Of a stretch of DNA of 33,700 nucleotides, positions 1 through 7,672 are shown one piece after another; the stretch's first letter is position 1, and every line of letters starts with the position of its first letter. The translations under genes were made by a program, and so were the position numbers. Source of the DNA: Bacillota bacterium (GTDB taxonomy: Bacteria > Bacillota > Bacilli > Bacillales_A > Planococcaceae); the NCBI GenBank assembly GCA_023405135.1, contig JAEXYZ010000002.1, forward strand, positions 1 to 33,700, given 5' to 3'. Below the pieces are notes generated by a model. That model made no database searches and had not been told where the DNA came from. It saw only the letters and a list, made by a program, of their open reading frames with translations.

Positions 1-80
1 GTCTTCACTCGGCTGCGCGCCTTGTCTGACCAAGCGTTTTCAAGACAGTCTGGCTAGTTGCTTCTAAATGATTAGAAAAT
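1..80. other. Window-edge non-coding sequence
   Basis: No open frame is supported here. The stretch is more GC-rich than its surroundings. It begins with GTCTTCAC, the same octamer that occurs in the right arm of the hairpin at 128-167, so it may be part of a further copy of that short repeat cut by the window edge. Nothing else is recognisable. Confidence 0.3.
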
Positions 81-125
81 TAAAAAGAGTGTAGACAAAG
101 TCAAAATTGACTTTGTCTACACTCT
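81..125 (-). terminator. Intrinsic terminator, second of two hairpins after the chemoreceptor gene
   Basis: Positions 86-104 and 107-125 are perfect 19-nt inverted repeats. Read on the minus strand the hairpin is followed by TTTTTAATTTT, the usual U-tract. It lies downstream of the minus-strand chemoreceptor that ends at 173, behind the hairpin at 128-167. Confidence 0.8.
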
Positions 126-127
126 GA

Positions 128-167
128 AAGCGTGAAGACAAAGTAAAAACTACTTGTCTTCACGCTT
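128..167 (-). terminator. First stem-loop after the chemoreceptor gene
   Basis: Arms 128-145 and 151-167 pair almost perfectly, with one extra A in the left arm. No U-tract follows directly on the minus strand; the next hairpin supplies it. The arms share the core GAAGACAAAGT with the GTAGACAAAGTC of the neighbouring hairpin, so the two look like diverged copies. It may protect the 3' end or act in tandem with the terminator. Confidence 0.55.
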
Positions 168-172
168 ATTGA

Positions 173-1993
173 TTAAACTTTAAATTCATTGACAACACCA
201 CGTAAGTCGTCAGCTTGCTTTGCGAGTTCTGTTGCAGAAGCATTAATTTCTTGCATGGCAGCGGAACCTTGTAATGCTGCAGATGCAGATCTTTCAGTAT
301 GCATCGCTGTATTTTCAGCAATGGTATTTACTTCGACAAAGGAAGCGGCAACTTCATGGCTCGTATTTAATGTTTCCATAATTTTCTCAGCCATCGATGT
401 AATAATGCTCGTTGTTTTATTGGTTTGAGCTAATATATCTTCTAATACAGAATTTGTTTCATTTGTCACTTCAACACCACGAATGACATTTTGTACGCCT
501 TCATGATTTTGTTCGATAATCGATTTTACTTCTTGCTGAATCGAAGTTATGATTTGAGTTACTTCGTTAGCGGCACTTTGGGATTGTTCTGCAAGTTTTT
601 TTACTTCATTGGCAACTACTGCAAATCCTTTTCCATGCTCTCCAGCTCGTGCAGCTTCGATTGCTGCATTTAAAGAAAGCAAGTTCGTTTGCTCTGCAAT
701 GGAAGTGATTGTACCAATAATCGATGTAATTTCACTCGATTTTTTCCCTAAAGTTTCTACCGTTGAAGATGTATTTGCCATTGTTTCTTCAATTGACATC
801 ATTACAGTAGAAGATTGATTTACTGATTGGCTACCATTATAAGCAGCTTTTTTCATTTGCTCTGCAGCTAATTGTACTTCATTGGCTTCATTATTTAATT
901 CATGCATTGCTTGTTCTAATTGCTGCATTTTTTGGATGACAGCATTTGTACGAGATTGGGTAACATCACTATCCGCTGCAATCGTTTGAGTATTGTTGGC
1001 AATTTCATCAATCGTCCTTGCATTTTCTTCTGCAAGGGCCATCAATTCTTGGGAACTACCAGATACACTTTCAGCTAAAGAAGATACGCGTTTTATTAAA
1101 TTTGAAATCGATTCAATTAAAATGTTCGTTGAGTTTGCAATAATTGAAAATTCATCTTTTGTTTTGACTTCCACACGACGAGTTAAGTCACCACCTGCTT
1201 GTGCGATGTCTAAAATTGATTGATTTATTTTAAATGTATTTCGTCGAATGGACTTAAATAATAGGAACCCGAAAGTAATAGTTAACACTATGGCGATAAT
1301 AGATAAAGCGAAAAAAGTAATTTTTGAAGCTTGGGCTAATGATTCCAGCTCTTTAATTGTTTCTGCATTTTTTGTTTCTAATAAAGTAATTAACATTTTC
1401 GAGTAATCTTCAATATATGTTCTAATATTACTTGCATCATTTAAAGACATAACTCTTTTTGCATTTTCAAAACCTTGTTTATCTCTAGTGTCGATTAGGC
1501 TAGTGGAGTAGTTATTATAGACTAAATAGTTTTGGTGAACTAAAGTAAGTAGCTCTTTTTCTTTTTCACGATTTTCAAAAGTTGTTTGTAATTCAGAAAT
1601 ACTGCGTTCAATACTTTCTTTTGTAGAATTGTACTGAAGCAATGTCTCTTTATTACCGTGTATAATAAACTCTTGCTCGTAGTTCGATAGCTTTGATATA
1701 TTACTTGCTAAACTATTAATTTTAATTTGTTCTTCAAGGTTTTCATTAGCAAAAGTATTTAAACTATGTTCAAGTTTTGAAATACTTATATAGGATAATG
1801 TTTGCATCCCGATGATTATTGCAAGTAAAATGCAGAATATGAGTAGTACTCGTCCACGTATAAGATGGTAAAATCGTAGCTTGCCCAATCTTTTTTCTGA
1901 ATTTTGATTTCCTTTGTTGCGAGATTCTTGCTTTTTAGAAACAATTTTTTGTTTTTTCTTCTGATTTCCTTGTACTTTTTTGTTCAATAACAA
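173..1993 (-). CDS. Methyl-accepting chemotaxis protein, membrane-bound
   Basis: A 606-residue transducer that would sense an extracellular ligand and control CheA/CheW. It has a Lys-rich cytoplasmic N-tail of about 45 residues and a first membrane segment at about 49-70. A helical extracellular domain follows (about 71-224, probably a four-helix-bundle ligand domain), then a second membrane segment at 225-248. The HAMP linker is at about 249-301 and the long signalling coiled coil runs to the C-terminus. The conserved hairpin tip is seen at about 425-470, including EQTNLLSLNAAIEAARAGEH. The start is a TTG (complement of 1991-1993) behind a weak AAAGATGG; no better in-frame ATG precedes the membrane segment. 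It is a single-gene unit followed by two hairpins. The ligand cannot be told from the sequence. Confidence 0.93.
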   Translation of the reverse strand: MLLNKKVQGNQKKKQKIVSKKQESRNKGNQNSEKRLGKLRFYHLIRGRVLLIFCILLAIIIGMQTLSYISISKLEHSLNTFANENLEEQIKINSLASNISKLSNYEQEFIIHGNKETLLQYNSTKESIERSISELQTTFENREKEKELLTLVHQNYLVYNNYSTSLIDTRDKQGFENAKRVMSLNDASNIRTYIEDYSKMLITLLETKNAETIKELESLAQASKITFFALSIIAIVLTITFGFLLFKSIRRNTFKINQSILDIAQAGGDLTRRVEVKTKDEFSIIANSTNILIESISNLIKRVSSLAESVSGSSQELMALAEENARTIDEIANNTQTIAADSDVTQSRTNAVIQKMQQLEQAMHELNNEANEVQLAAEQMKKAAYNGSQSVNQSSTVMMSIEETMANTSSTVETLGKKSSEITSIIGTITSIAEQTNLLSLNAAIEAARAGEHGKGFAVVANEVKKLAEQSQSAANEVTQIITSIQQEVKSIIEQNHEGVQNVIRGVEVTNETNSVLEDILAQTNKTTSIITSMAEKIMETLNTSHEVAASFVEVNTIAENTAMHTERSASAALQGSAAMQEINASATELAKQADDLRGVVNEFKV

Positions 1994-2110
1994 TCACCAT
2001 CTTTCATAAACTATCAATATTTTTAAAGTTTACATTATTTTCAAAAAATTTACCATATTCAGATAGAAAAAAGTCCTATTTTTTTATTAATTGTAGTAAG
2101 GAGTGATTAG

Positions 2111-2332
2111 ATGAAAAAAAGTTTTTATATGTTTGTTCTATCTTTTAGAGGAGGAGATTGGACTGATCAAAAAGCACGATTTGCAGAAAGCGCATTTTTA
2201 GATCATAGCTTTCCAAAAACAAGCACTTCTTTTGAGGAACTATCAAGTTATATTGAAACGATGGCTGATGAAAATTTGTCAACCCAAGCATTTGATGAAT
2301 TGTGGGATATATATGAAACGAAATATAAATAA
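2111..2332 (+). CDS. yozE: YozE family protein (UPF0346)
   Basis: A 73-residue soluble protein matching the small YozE/SAM-like family of Bacillales in length and pattern (N-terminal SFYMFVLSFRGG, then FAESAFLDHSFPKTSTSFEELSSYIE written here in summary form: a Phe/Leu-rich helical core ending in DELWDIYE). A good AAGGAGTGA ribosome site lies 5 bases before the ATG. The family has no established biochemical function. Its position next to deoD and a ctpA-like gene resembles the yozE-deoD-ctpA neighbourhood of Bacillus subtilis, which supports the assignment. Confidence 0.85.
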   Translation: MKKSFYMFVLSFRGGDWTDQKARFAESAFLDHSFPKTSTSFEELSSYIETMADENLSTQAFDELWDIYETKYK

Positions 2333-2443
2333 TTGGAATAATTAAATTTCTAGTACAATATATGTATAAGTAGGTAAATCATTGCACAATGATAGAAAAG
2401 CAAGTATATTTGAATTTGAACAACTAGGAAAGAGGGATTGCGT

Positions 2444-3148
2444 ATGAGTATTCATATTAATGCTAAACAGGGAGATATTGCAGAAATTATTTTATTACCT
2501 GGGGATCCGTTACGCGCAAAATATATCGCTGAAAACTTTTTAGAAGATGTGACATGCTACAATGAAGTTCGAAATATGTTCGGATATACTGGTACATATA
2601 AAGGGAAACGAGTATCTGTTCAAGGTACTGGAATGGGTGTACCATCAATCTCAATTTATACAACTGAATTAATGCAAGAATATAATGTTCAAAAATTAAT
2701 TCGAGTAGGTACTTGTGGGGCAATCCAAAAGGACGTAAAAGTTCGTGACGTTATATTAGCTCAATCTGCATCAACAGATTCAAAAATGAATGAGATTATA
2801 TTTAACGGTATTGATTTTGCACCGACAGCTGATTTCGATTTGTTATTAAAAGCTTATAATGCAGGTGTAAATGCTGGCTTGAATTTAAAAGTCGGTAATA
2901 TATTCACAGCAGATATGTTTTATTCAGAAGAAAACCAAAACGAAAAATTAGCTCGTTACGGAGTTCTAGCTGTTGAAATGGAATCTGCAGCTTTATATAC
3001 CCTTGCAGCAAAATTTGGTCGTCAAGCACTTTCTGTATTAACTGTTTCCGATCATATTATTACAGGCGAAGTAACAACTTCAGAAGAGCGCCAAACAACA
3101 TTCAATGATATGATCGTCGTTGCATTAGAAGCTGCTATTCAAGAATAG
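2444..3148 (+). CDS. deoD: Purine nucleoside phosphorylase DeoD-type
   Basis: A 234-residue cytosolic enzyme cleaving purine (deoxy)ribonucleosides with phosphate to free base and (deoxy)ribose-1-phosphate, for salvage. Residues matching the bacterial hexameric class are present: the GDPLRA phosphate loop (Arg24), Arg43, the GTGMG loop near 61-65, Arg87 in RVGTCG, the EMES ribose-binding segment near 178-181, and catalytic Asp203 in SDHI. The ATG at 2444 is chosen because AGGAAAGAGGG sits at the right distance; an in-frame TTG two codons upstream lies inside the ribosome site. It is followed at once by a terminator, so it is probably monocistronic. Confidence 0.96.
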   Translation: MSIHINAKQGDIAEIILLPGDPLRAKYIAENFLEDVTCYNEVRNMFGYTGTYKGKRVSVQGTGMGVPSISIYTTELMQEYNVQKLIRVGTCGAIQKDVKVRDVILAQSASTDSKMNEIIFNGIDFAPTADFDLLLKAYNAGVNAGLNLKVGNIFTADMFYSEENQNEKLARYGVLAVEMESAALYTLAAKFGRQALSVLTVSDHIITGEVTTSEERQTTFNDMIVVALEAAIQE

Positions 3149-3181
3149 AAATGAAAGGCAAAATATTTGCATATTCATTAG

Positions 3182-3216
3182 AAAGGCTGTCTATAAAATG
3201 ACAGTCTTTTCTTTTC
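3182..3216 (+). terminator. Terminator of deoD
   Basis: Arms 3185-3191 and 3200-3206 (GGCTGTC/GACAGTC, one G-U) are extended by AAA/TTT and followed by TTTTCTTTT. Confidence 0.75.
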
Positions 3217-3415
3217 GTATGGGTGTGAAACTGTTAATATGTAAATAACGTCTTTTTATTTAAATAAGAAAGTATGATTTATTTGAAAAGTTTCTAGCGT
3301 TAAACGGTGGTCATCAAGTTGAAATTATATCCGCTGCGGAATGAAAAGCAACTAATGTACATAAGTTTGATGCGTATACTTTTCTAAGTAAGTGTATATG
3401 AGAGTGGTGAATATT

Positions 3416-4942
3416 ATGGATGATCAAAACCAACAAAGTAATGAACAAGAAGAAAAAATTGAAAACCAGGAAGAAGTAATAAAACCAGCGAAAAAATATT
3501 TACGTATTAAGCCTTTTACGTTTATTATGCTAATGGTTTTAACAATTCTACTAACAGCAGGCTTAACAATCTTCGCCTTAACTTTTGGTGAGGAAAAAGT
3601 AGTTGAAGTTTCAACCCCTGCTGAAAGAGCAGAATTTTCAAAGTTATATGAGGCCTATGATGAATTAAAAGAAAAATATTATATTGATATCGATGAAGAA
3701 GCGGTAATTTCAGGTGCGATTAATGGAATGTTTGATGCGTTGGACGACCCGTATTCAGATTTTATGGATGAAGTAGAGGCAGAACAATTTAACTCTGATT
3801 TATCTTCTAGCTTCCAAGGAATCGGGGCAGAAATTCAAGAACGAAATGGAAACATCGTAGTCGTATCACCGATTAAAAATTCTCCTGCTGAAAAAGCTGG
3901 GATTTTACCAGAAGATATTATTTTAATGGTTAATGGCGAAAGTATCCAAGGTATGAGTGCAACAGAGGCAGTTTTATTAATACGTGGAGAAAAAGGAACG
4001 CCTGTGACATTAACAATTCAACGTGGCAGTGCAAAAGAGCCAATTGAAATGACAATTATTCGTGATGATATTCCAATCGAAACGGTTTATGGAGAAATGG
4101 GCGAAGATAAAATTGCACATATCCAAATTACTTCATTTAGTGAACAAACATATGACGAAATTGTAAAAATACTTGAAGACTTTGAAAAAGACGGAATGAA
4201 AAGTATTATATTAGACGTTCGTCAAAATCCAGGTGGTTATTTAACTTCAGCAATTGATATCGCAAATTTATTTGTTGATGAAGGTAAACCAATTGTTCAA
4301 GTTCAATCCCGTAATGGTGAGCCTGAAGTAATGCTTGCTGAAGGTGGCAAGAAATATAAATATCCAATTGTCGTCTTAATTGATAATGGTAGTGCATCTG
4401 CTTCTGAAATTTTAGCAGGAGCTTTAAGTGAATCTTATGGTGCAAAAATTGTCGGTCTTACATCATTCGGTAAAGGTACTGTACAAACAGTAAGCTCTTT
4501 ACCAGATGGTTCAAATTTAAAATTTACGACAGGTAAATGGTTAACACCAAACGGAAATTGGATCAATGAAAAAGGGATTAAACCGGATGTCGTTGTTGAA
4601 TATCCAGAATACGCGTCATTAACGTATATTGATCCAGAAACAGAACTAAAAGAAGGAACTGTTTCTGCGGCTGTAGATTCTGCAGAACATATGTTATCTG
4701 CTTTAGGTTACGATGCTGGAAAACTAGATAATGAGTTCGATGAAGCAACGACACAAGCTGTAAAAGCGTTCCAAGCAAAACAAAACTTGAAACAAACAGG
4801 TGTCATTGCCGGAGAAACGACTTATGCTTTAATGGATGCGTTAAGAGAAAAGATTAAAAACGAAGATCCACATATTTTAAAAGCTACTGAACTGCTTACA
4901 GATGATTCTACTCAAAAGGTAGAAAGTGAAGAACAATTTTAA
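3416..4942 (+). CDS. ctpA: S41-family carboxyl-terminal processing protease
   Basis: A 508-residue membrane-anchored serine protease acting outside the membrane. An acidic N-tail (about 1-28) leads to one membrane segment at about 34-56. A PDZ domain follows at about 130-205. The S41 catalytic core has Ser328 in GSASASEI, Lys353 in FGKGTVQ and Gln357, with the 25- and 4-residue spacing of the Ser-Lys-Gln triad of CtpB. A peptidoglycan-binding-1-like domain is at about 420-478. The start at 3416 follows GAGTGGTGA; in-frame GTG/ATG codons at 3392, 3398 and 3407 are less well placed. The neighbourhood with deoD and yozE favours the CtpA paralogue over the sporulation CtpB, but sequence alone does not settle this. 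Confidence 0.92.
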   Translation: MDDQNQQSNEQEEKIENQEEVIKPAKKYLRIKPFTFIMLMVLTILLTAGLTIFALTFGEEKVVEVSTPAERAEFSKLYEAYDELKEKYYIDIDEEAVISGAINGMFDALDDPYSDFMDEVEAEQFNSDLSSSFQGIGAEIQERNGNIVVVSPIKNSPAEKAGILPEDIILMVNGESIQGMSATEAVLLIRGEKGTPVTLTIQRGSAKEPIEMTIIRDDIPIETVYGEMGEDKIAHIQITSFSEQTYDEIVKILEDFEKDGMKSIILDVRQNPGGYLTSAIDIANLFVDEGKPIVQVQSRNGEPEVMLAEGGKKYKYPIVVLIDNGSASASEILAGALSESYGAKIVGLTSFGKGTVQTVSSLPDGSNLKFTTGKWLTPNGNWINEKGIKPDVVVEYPEYASLTYIDPETELKEGTVSAAVDSAEHMLSALGYDAGKLDNEFDEATTQAVKAFQAKQNLKQTGVIAGETTYALMDALREKIKNEDPHILKATELLTDDSTQKVESEEQF

Positions 4943-4948
4943 TACTTT

Positions 4949-4993
4949 AAAGGGCTACTGTTGTTCGATTGATGAGCAGCTGTAGCTCTTTCT
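4949..4993 (+). terminator. Terminator of ctpA
   Basis: Arms 4949-4958 and 4982-4991 (AAAGGGCTAC/GTAGCTCTTT) pair with G-U wobble. The inner GTTGTTC/GAGCAGC segment can pair too. A short T-rich run follows. Confidence 0.65.
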
Positions 4994-5022
4994 TCTATAT
5001 TTAGTAAAAGGAGAATGGACAT

Positions 5023-5925
5023 ATGAAAGATGTATATTTATTTAGCGGTTTTTTAGGAAGCGGGAAGACGTCCATGTTAACCGACGTCATTCGCCAATTT
5101 AAAGAAAAGGGATTAAAACCCGCTGTTATTATGAATGAATTAGGGAAGCTTCCTTTTGATTCACAAGCTGTAGAGGAGGATGTACCTTTAAAAGAGATGT
5201 TGGAAGGATGTATTTGCTGCTCTGGGAGTGAAAAAACGGAAGCGCAAATTCAGTCATTATTAGCAGATTCACAATTTGATGTACTAATTATTGAAACTAC
5301 AGGCGCAGCCCATCCTGTGGAAGCGTTAGATGCGGTATACTCGCCTTTATTTGCTGAACAGTTAAATATTAAGGGAATCGTTACAGTAGCCGACAGCAAG
5401 CTTTGGATGGACCGTGAAAGTCTAACACCACAAGTTCGTAGTTTGTTTTTAGAGCAAATTCGCCATGCGCACCTTCTCCTTGCTAATAAAATGGATTTAT
5501 TAACAGAAGGGGAGCAAGCAAAGGTTGTATTTGAAATGCAAAGTGTAAACCCGAATGCATTTATTTTACAAACAACAAATGGACGAGTTCCTCTTCAATT
5601 ACTTGAAAATCTACAAGCAACTGCACCGATAGCAAAAGATGATATTCATTCTGCAAAACTTGGCTCGCATTTACATTTAAGTTCTCGTTTAATTGAACTA
5701 AATTCAAGTTTTTCTCAAGAGCAATTTGAGGGGTGGGTACGTTCTTTACCGAGTACAATTTATCGAATGAAAGGTTATGTACCAATTAATGGTGTGAAAA
5801 ATCCGATGTTATTTCAATACGCTTACGGATTAGTTCAATGGATGCCTGAGTATATTAAGATGCCTGCGAAAGTAGTTATGATTGGCGAAAATGTAAAGGA
5901 TATAGCTGTTATCGGAGAGGAATAA
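5023..5925 (+). CDS. CobW/COG0523-family GTP-binding metallochaperone-like protein
   Basis: A 300-residue G3E-family GTPase. The P-loop is GFLGSGKT (9-16). The metal-binding CxCC motif typical of the family is at Cys63, Cys65 and Cys66 (GCICC). A switch-like ETTG is at 91-94 and the guanine-specificity NKMD is at 155-158. The remainder forms the shorter CobW C-terminal-type domain (about 220-300). Such proteins deliver or insert metals, often zinc, into client proteins. The sequence shows no obvious Zur box upstream and no metal-enzyme partner next door, so metal and client stay open. A strong AAAGGAGAA site precedes the ATG. It lies behind the ctpA terminator and is probably its own unit. 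Confidence 0.88.
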   Translation: MKDVYLFSGFLGSGKTSMLTDVIRQFKEKGLKPAVIMNELGKLPFDSQAVEEDVPLKEMLEGCICCSGSEKTEAQIQSLLADSQFDVLIIETTGAAHPVEALDAVYSPLFAEQLNIKGIVTVADSKLWMDRESLTPQVRSLFLEQIRHAHLLLANKMDLLTEGEQAKVVFEMQSVNPNAFILQTTNGRVPLQLLENLQATAPIAKDDIHSAKLGSHLHLSSRLIELNSSFSQEQFEGWVRSLPSTIYRMKGYVPINGVKNPMLFQYAYGLVQWMPEYIKMPAKVVMIGENVKDIAVIGEE

Positions 5926-6159
5926 TCGTAACATTAATGAAATATTAGTAAAATTATTGCATTATAAAACAATCATTAAAAATTGTCAATACCATTTTGA
6001 TAGTAAGTATTGAGCTTTAAGGAAAAATTTAGATAAAAGTAGAGTAATAAATTCATATAAATAAAGATTTTCAAGTTCAATTGGGTTTGTTTCCAAGTTA
6101 TGGACCATTTTTTTCAAAATTCCTCGTATATGATTAGTTGCGAGAGGAGGAATTACAAA

Positions 6160-7065
6160 ATGAAAAAATGGTTTATTACATTTTGTGCATTCGGTTTAAT
6201 CGCAACACAAGTTCCAGAGGCAAACGCTGCTTCTAATGATGAGGAAGGGAACAAACAACCTGAAAATCATATCGTAAATAGTGGGAACTGGGAGCATTAC
6301 GAAAAAATCTTCTATAAAACTATTAAAAATTTAGGAATTCAAGATGAAGCTAGCTTAAAAGATTTTTCACATAAATTATCAATTTCACAAAAACAGCTAG
6401 AATCTTTATTAGGGTCAACATTAACAGACCTTTCAAAATCAACAATTGTTAAATCGGATAAAGAGCAACAAAATAACAAAGGGAAAAATGAATCTACAAA
6501 TAAAGAAGAAGCAAAAGAGGTAGTGAAAGAAAAGCCAGTTTCTCCACCAAAACCAGTAAAACCGACAGCACCAACTAATAATGAACAAAAAGAGGTTGCT
6601 ACAAAACCTTCAACACCTGCAACAAATAATAATCAAGCATCAAAACCAAGTTCAAATGATAATGTACAGCAAACGCCAGCTCAATCGGTTTCAGAGTTTG
6701 AGAAAAAAGTAGTTGAGTTAACCAATGTTGAACGTACAAAAGCAGGTCTTGCACCTTTAAAAATCTATGATCCATTAATGGCAGTAGCAAAACAAAAATC
6801 TCAAGATATGGCGTCAAAAAATTATTTCTCACATACAAGTCCAACGTATGGTAGCCCATTTGACCAAATGAAAGCTGCTGGAATTTCTTATAAAGCAGCA
6901 GGGGAAAATATTGCACAAGGTCAAAGATCACCAGAAGAAGTTGTGCAAGCATGGATGAATTCAGAAGGCCACCGTGCGAACATTTTAAACGGAAGCTTTA
7001 CTCATATCGGAGTTGGCTACGTTGAAAATGGAAACTACTGGACACAACAATTCATTCAACTTTAA
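6160..7065 (+). CDS. Secreted CAP-domain (SCP/PR-1-like) protein
   Basis: A 301-residue exported protein. A signal peptide covers about 1-24 (hydrophobic FITFCAFGLIA, cleavage near ANAA). The middle (about 110-178) is a low-complexity Lys/Pro/Asn/Thr-rich linker. The C-terminal CAP domain begins near 179, with the conserved His225 (FSHTSP), Glu249 (GENIA) and His271 (GHRANIL) and the terminal YWTQQF strand. It resembles the YkwD group of Bacillus, whose role is not firmly known. The start at 6160 is preferred over 20 upstream codons because AGAGGAGG lies just before it and the signal peptide then begins MKKW. A terminator follows directly. Confidence 0.92.
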   Translation: MKKWFITFCAFGLIATQVPEANAASNDEEGNKQPENHIVNSGNWEHYEKIFYKTIKNLGIQDEASLKDFSHKLSISQKQLESLLGSTLTDLSKSTIVKSDKEQQNNKGKNESTNKEEAKEVVKEKPVSPPKPVKPTAPTNNEQKEVATKPSTPATNNNQASKPSSNDNVQQTPAQSVSEFEKKVVELTNVERTKAGLAPLKIYDPLMAVAKQKSQDMASKNYFSHTSPTYGSPFDQMKAAGISYKAAGENIAQGQRSPEEVVQAWMNSEGHRANILNGSFTHIGVGYVENGNYWTQQFIQL

Positions 7066-7073
7066 TAAAATGA

Positions 7074-7107
7074 AAGCCGAGCAATGTTACTGTTGCTCGG
7101 TTTTTTT
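7074..7107 (+). terminator. Terminator of the CAP-domain gene
   Basis: CCGAGCAA (7077-7084) and TTGCTCGG (7093-7100) pair perfectly and are followed by seven T. Confidence 0.9.
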
Positions 7108-7122
7108 ATACTTGATTTAGTA

Positions 7123-7223
7123 GTACTTATTAGAATACTAAATAAGTATTTTTTTGGTGAGCGGGTTTAGCACACAAGCCCGCTCAGCAAACGGCTACCT
7201 AAGTAAGTATTTTAATAAGTACC
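7123..7223. repeat. MITE-like structured repeat, copy 1
   Basis: The ends are imperfect inverted repeats, GTACTTATTAGAATACT at 7123-7139 and AGTATTTTAATAAGTAC at 7207-7223 (16 of 17 pair). Inside is a hairpin GAGCGGG/CCCGCTC (7160-7166 and 7180-7186). Positions 7178-7220 recur almost exactly at 7432-7473. No open frame is present. A target-site duplication is not obvious. It could be a non-autonomous mobile element or a structured intergenic repeat. Confidence 0.55.
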
Positions 7224-7297
7224 TCCACTTAAGATTATTTAATTTACGATAAAAGATAATTTATAAATATATCCAGCAAGATAAACTAATGAAGAAA

Positions 7298-7323
7298 GCG
7301 CAGCCTACCACTGTAAGCTGCGC
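7298..7323. repeat. Short hairpin between the two repeat copies
   Basis: GCGCAGC (7298-7304) and GCTGCGC (7317-7323) are perfect 7-nt inverted repeats. No T-run follows on either strand. It may belong to the same composite repeat region. Confidence 0.4.
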
Positions 7324-7359
7324 AAAATAGTAGAAGCTTTAGAAGCAAGTTCTAACTCT

Positions 7360-7475
7360 GAGCGGGCCTAACACAAAGCACAAAGACAGGTCGTAGAGAC
7401 ACGCAACGTGGCTCTGCGGCTTGTGTGCGAAAGCCCGCTCAGTAAACGGCTACTAAGTAAGTATTTTAATAAGCA
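7360..7475. repeat. MITE-like structured repeat, copy 2 (longer form)
   Basis: It starts with the same GAGCGGG arm (7360-7366) and ends with the same CCCGCTC (7434-7440) and 3' tail as copy 1, but carries about 55 extra bases between the arms. These form a nested structure: CACAAAGC against GCTTGTG, and CGTAGAG-A-CACG-CAA-CGTG-G-CTCTGCG at 7392-7418. The left inverted terminus seen in copy 1 is absent. The covariation-like differences and the multi-stem fold would suit a structured RNA as well as a DNA element. Confidence 0.5.
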
Positions 7476-7544
7476 TCAATAAATACTGAATTATCTTTAA
7501 AAAGGACTATTTACTTAATTAAATGATGAATTTCTTGTATCGCA

Positions 7545-7572
7545 TTGTGAACAAATTAAATTATGATACAAT
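7545..7572 (+). promoter_or_regulatory. Likely sigma-A promoter of murG
   Basis: TTGTGA (7545-7550), 16-bp spacer, TACAAT (7567-7572). It lies about 100 bp before the murG GTG and inside the upstream extension of the reading frame, which argues that the extension is not translated. Confidence 0.5.
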
Positions 7573-7672
7573 ATTGTCTGAATATCCCATAGCGGAAAAG
7601 ATTTTCATTTATATTTTATTGGTATCATATATACTTAGTGAAATACAATATGTATTTAGATTGGAGATTTCT

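Noticed and set aside
3264..3344. 26-codon open stretch (KYDLFEKFLALNGGHQVE then IISAAE) before ctpA
   Set aside because: It reads somewhat like a protein end but is too short, lacks a start, and no family could be named.
7523..7672. Fifty-codon N-terminal extension of murG
   Set aside because: A promoter lies inside it, the MurG family starts at the Gly-rich loop near the GTG at 7673, and that GTG has a ribosome site.
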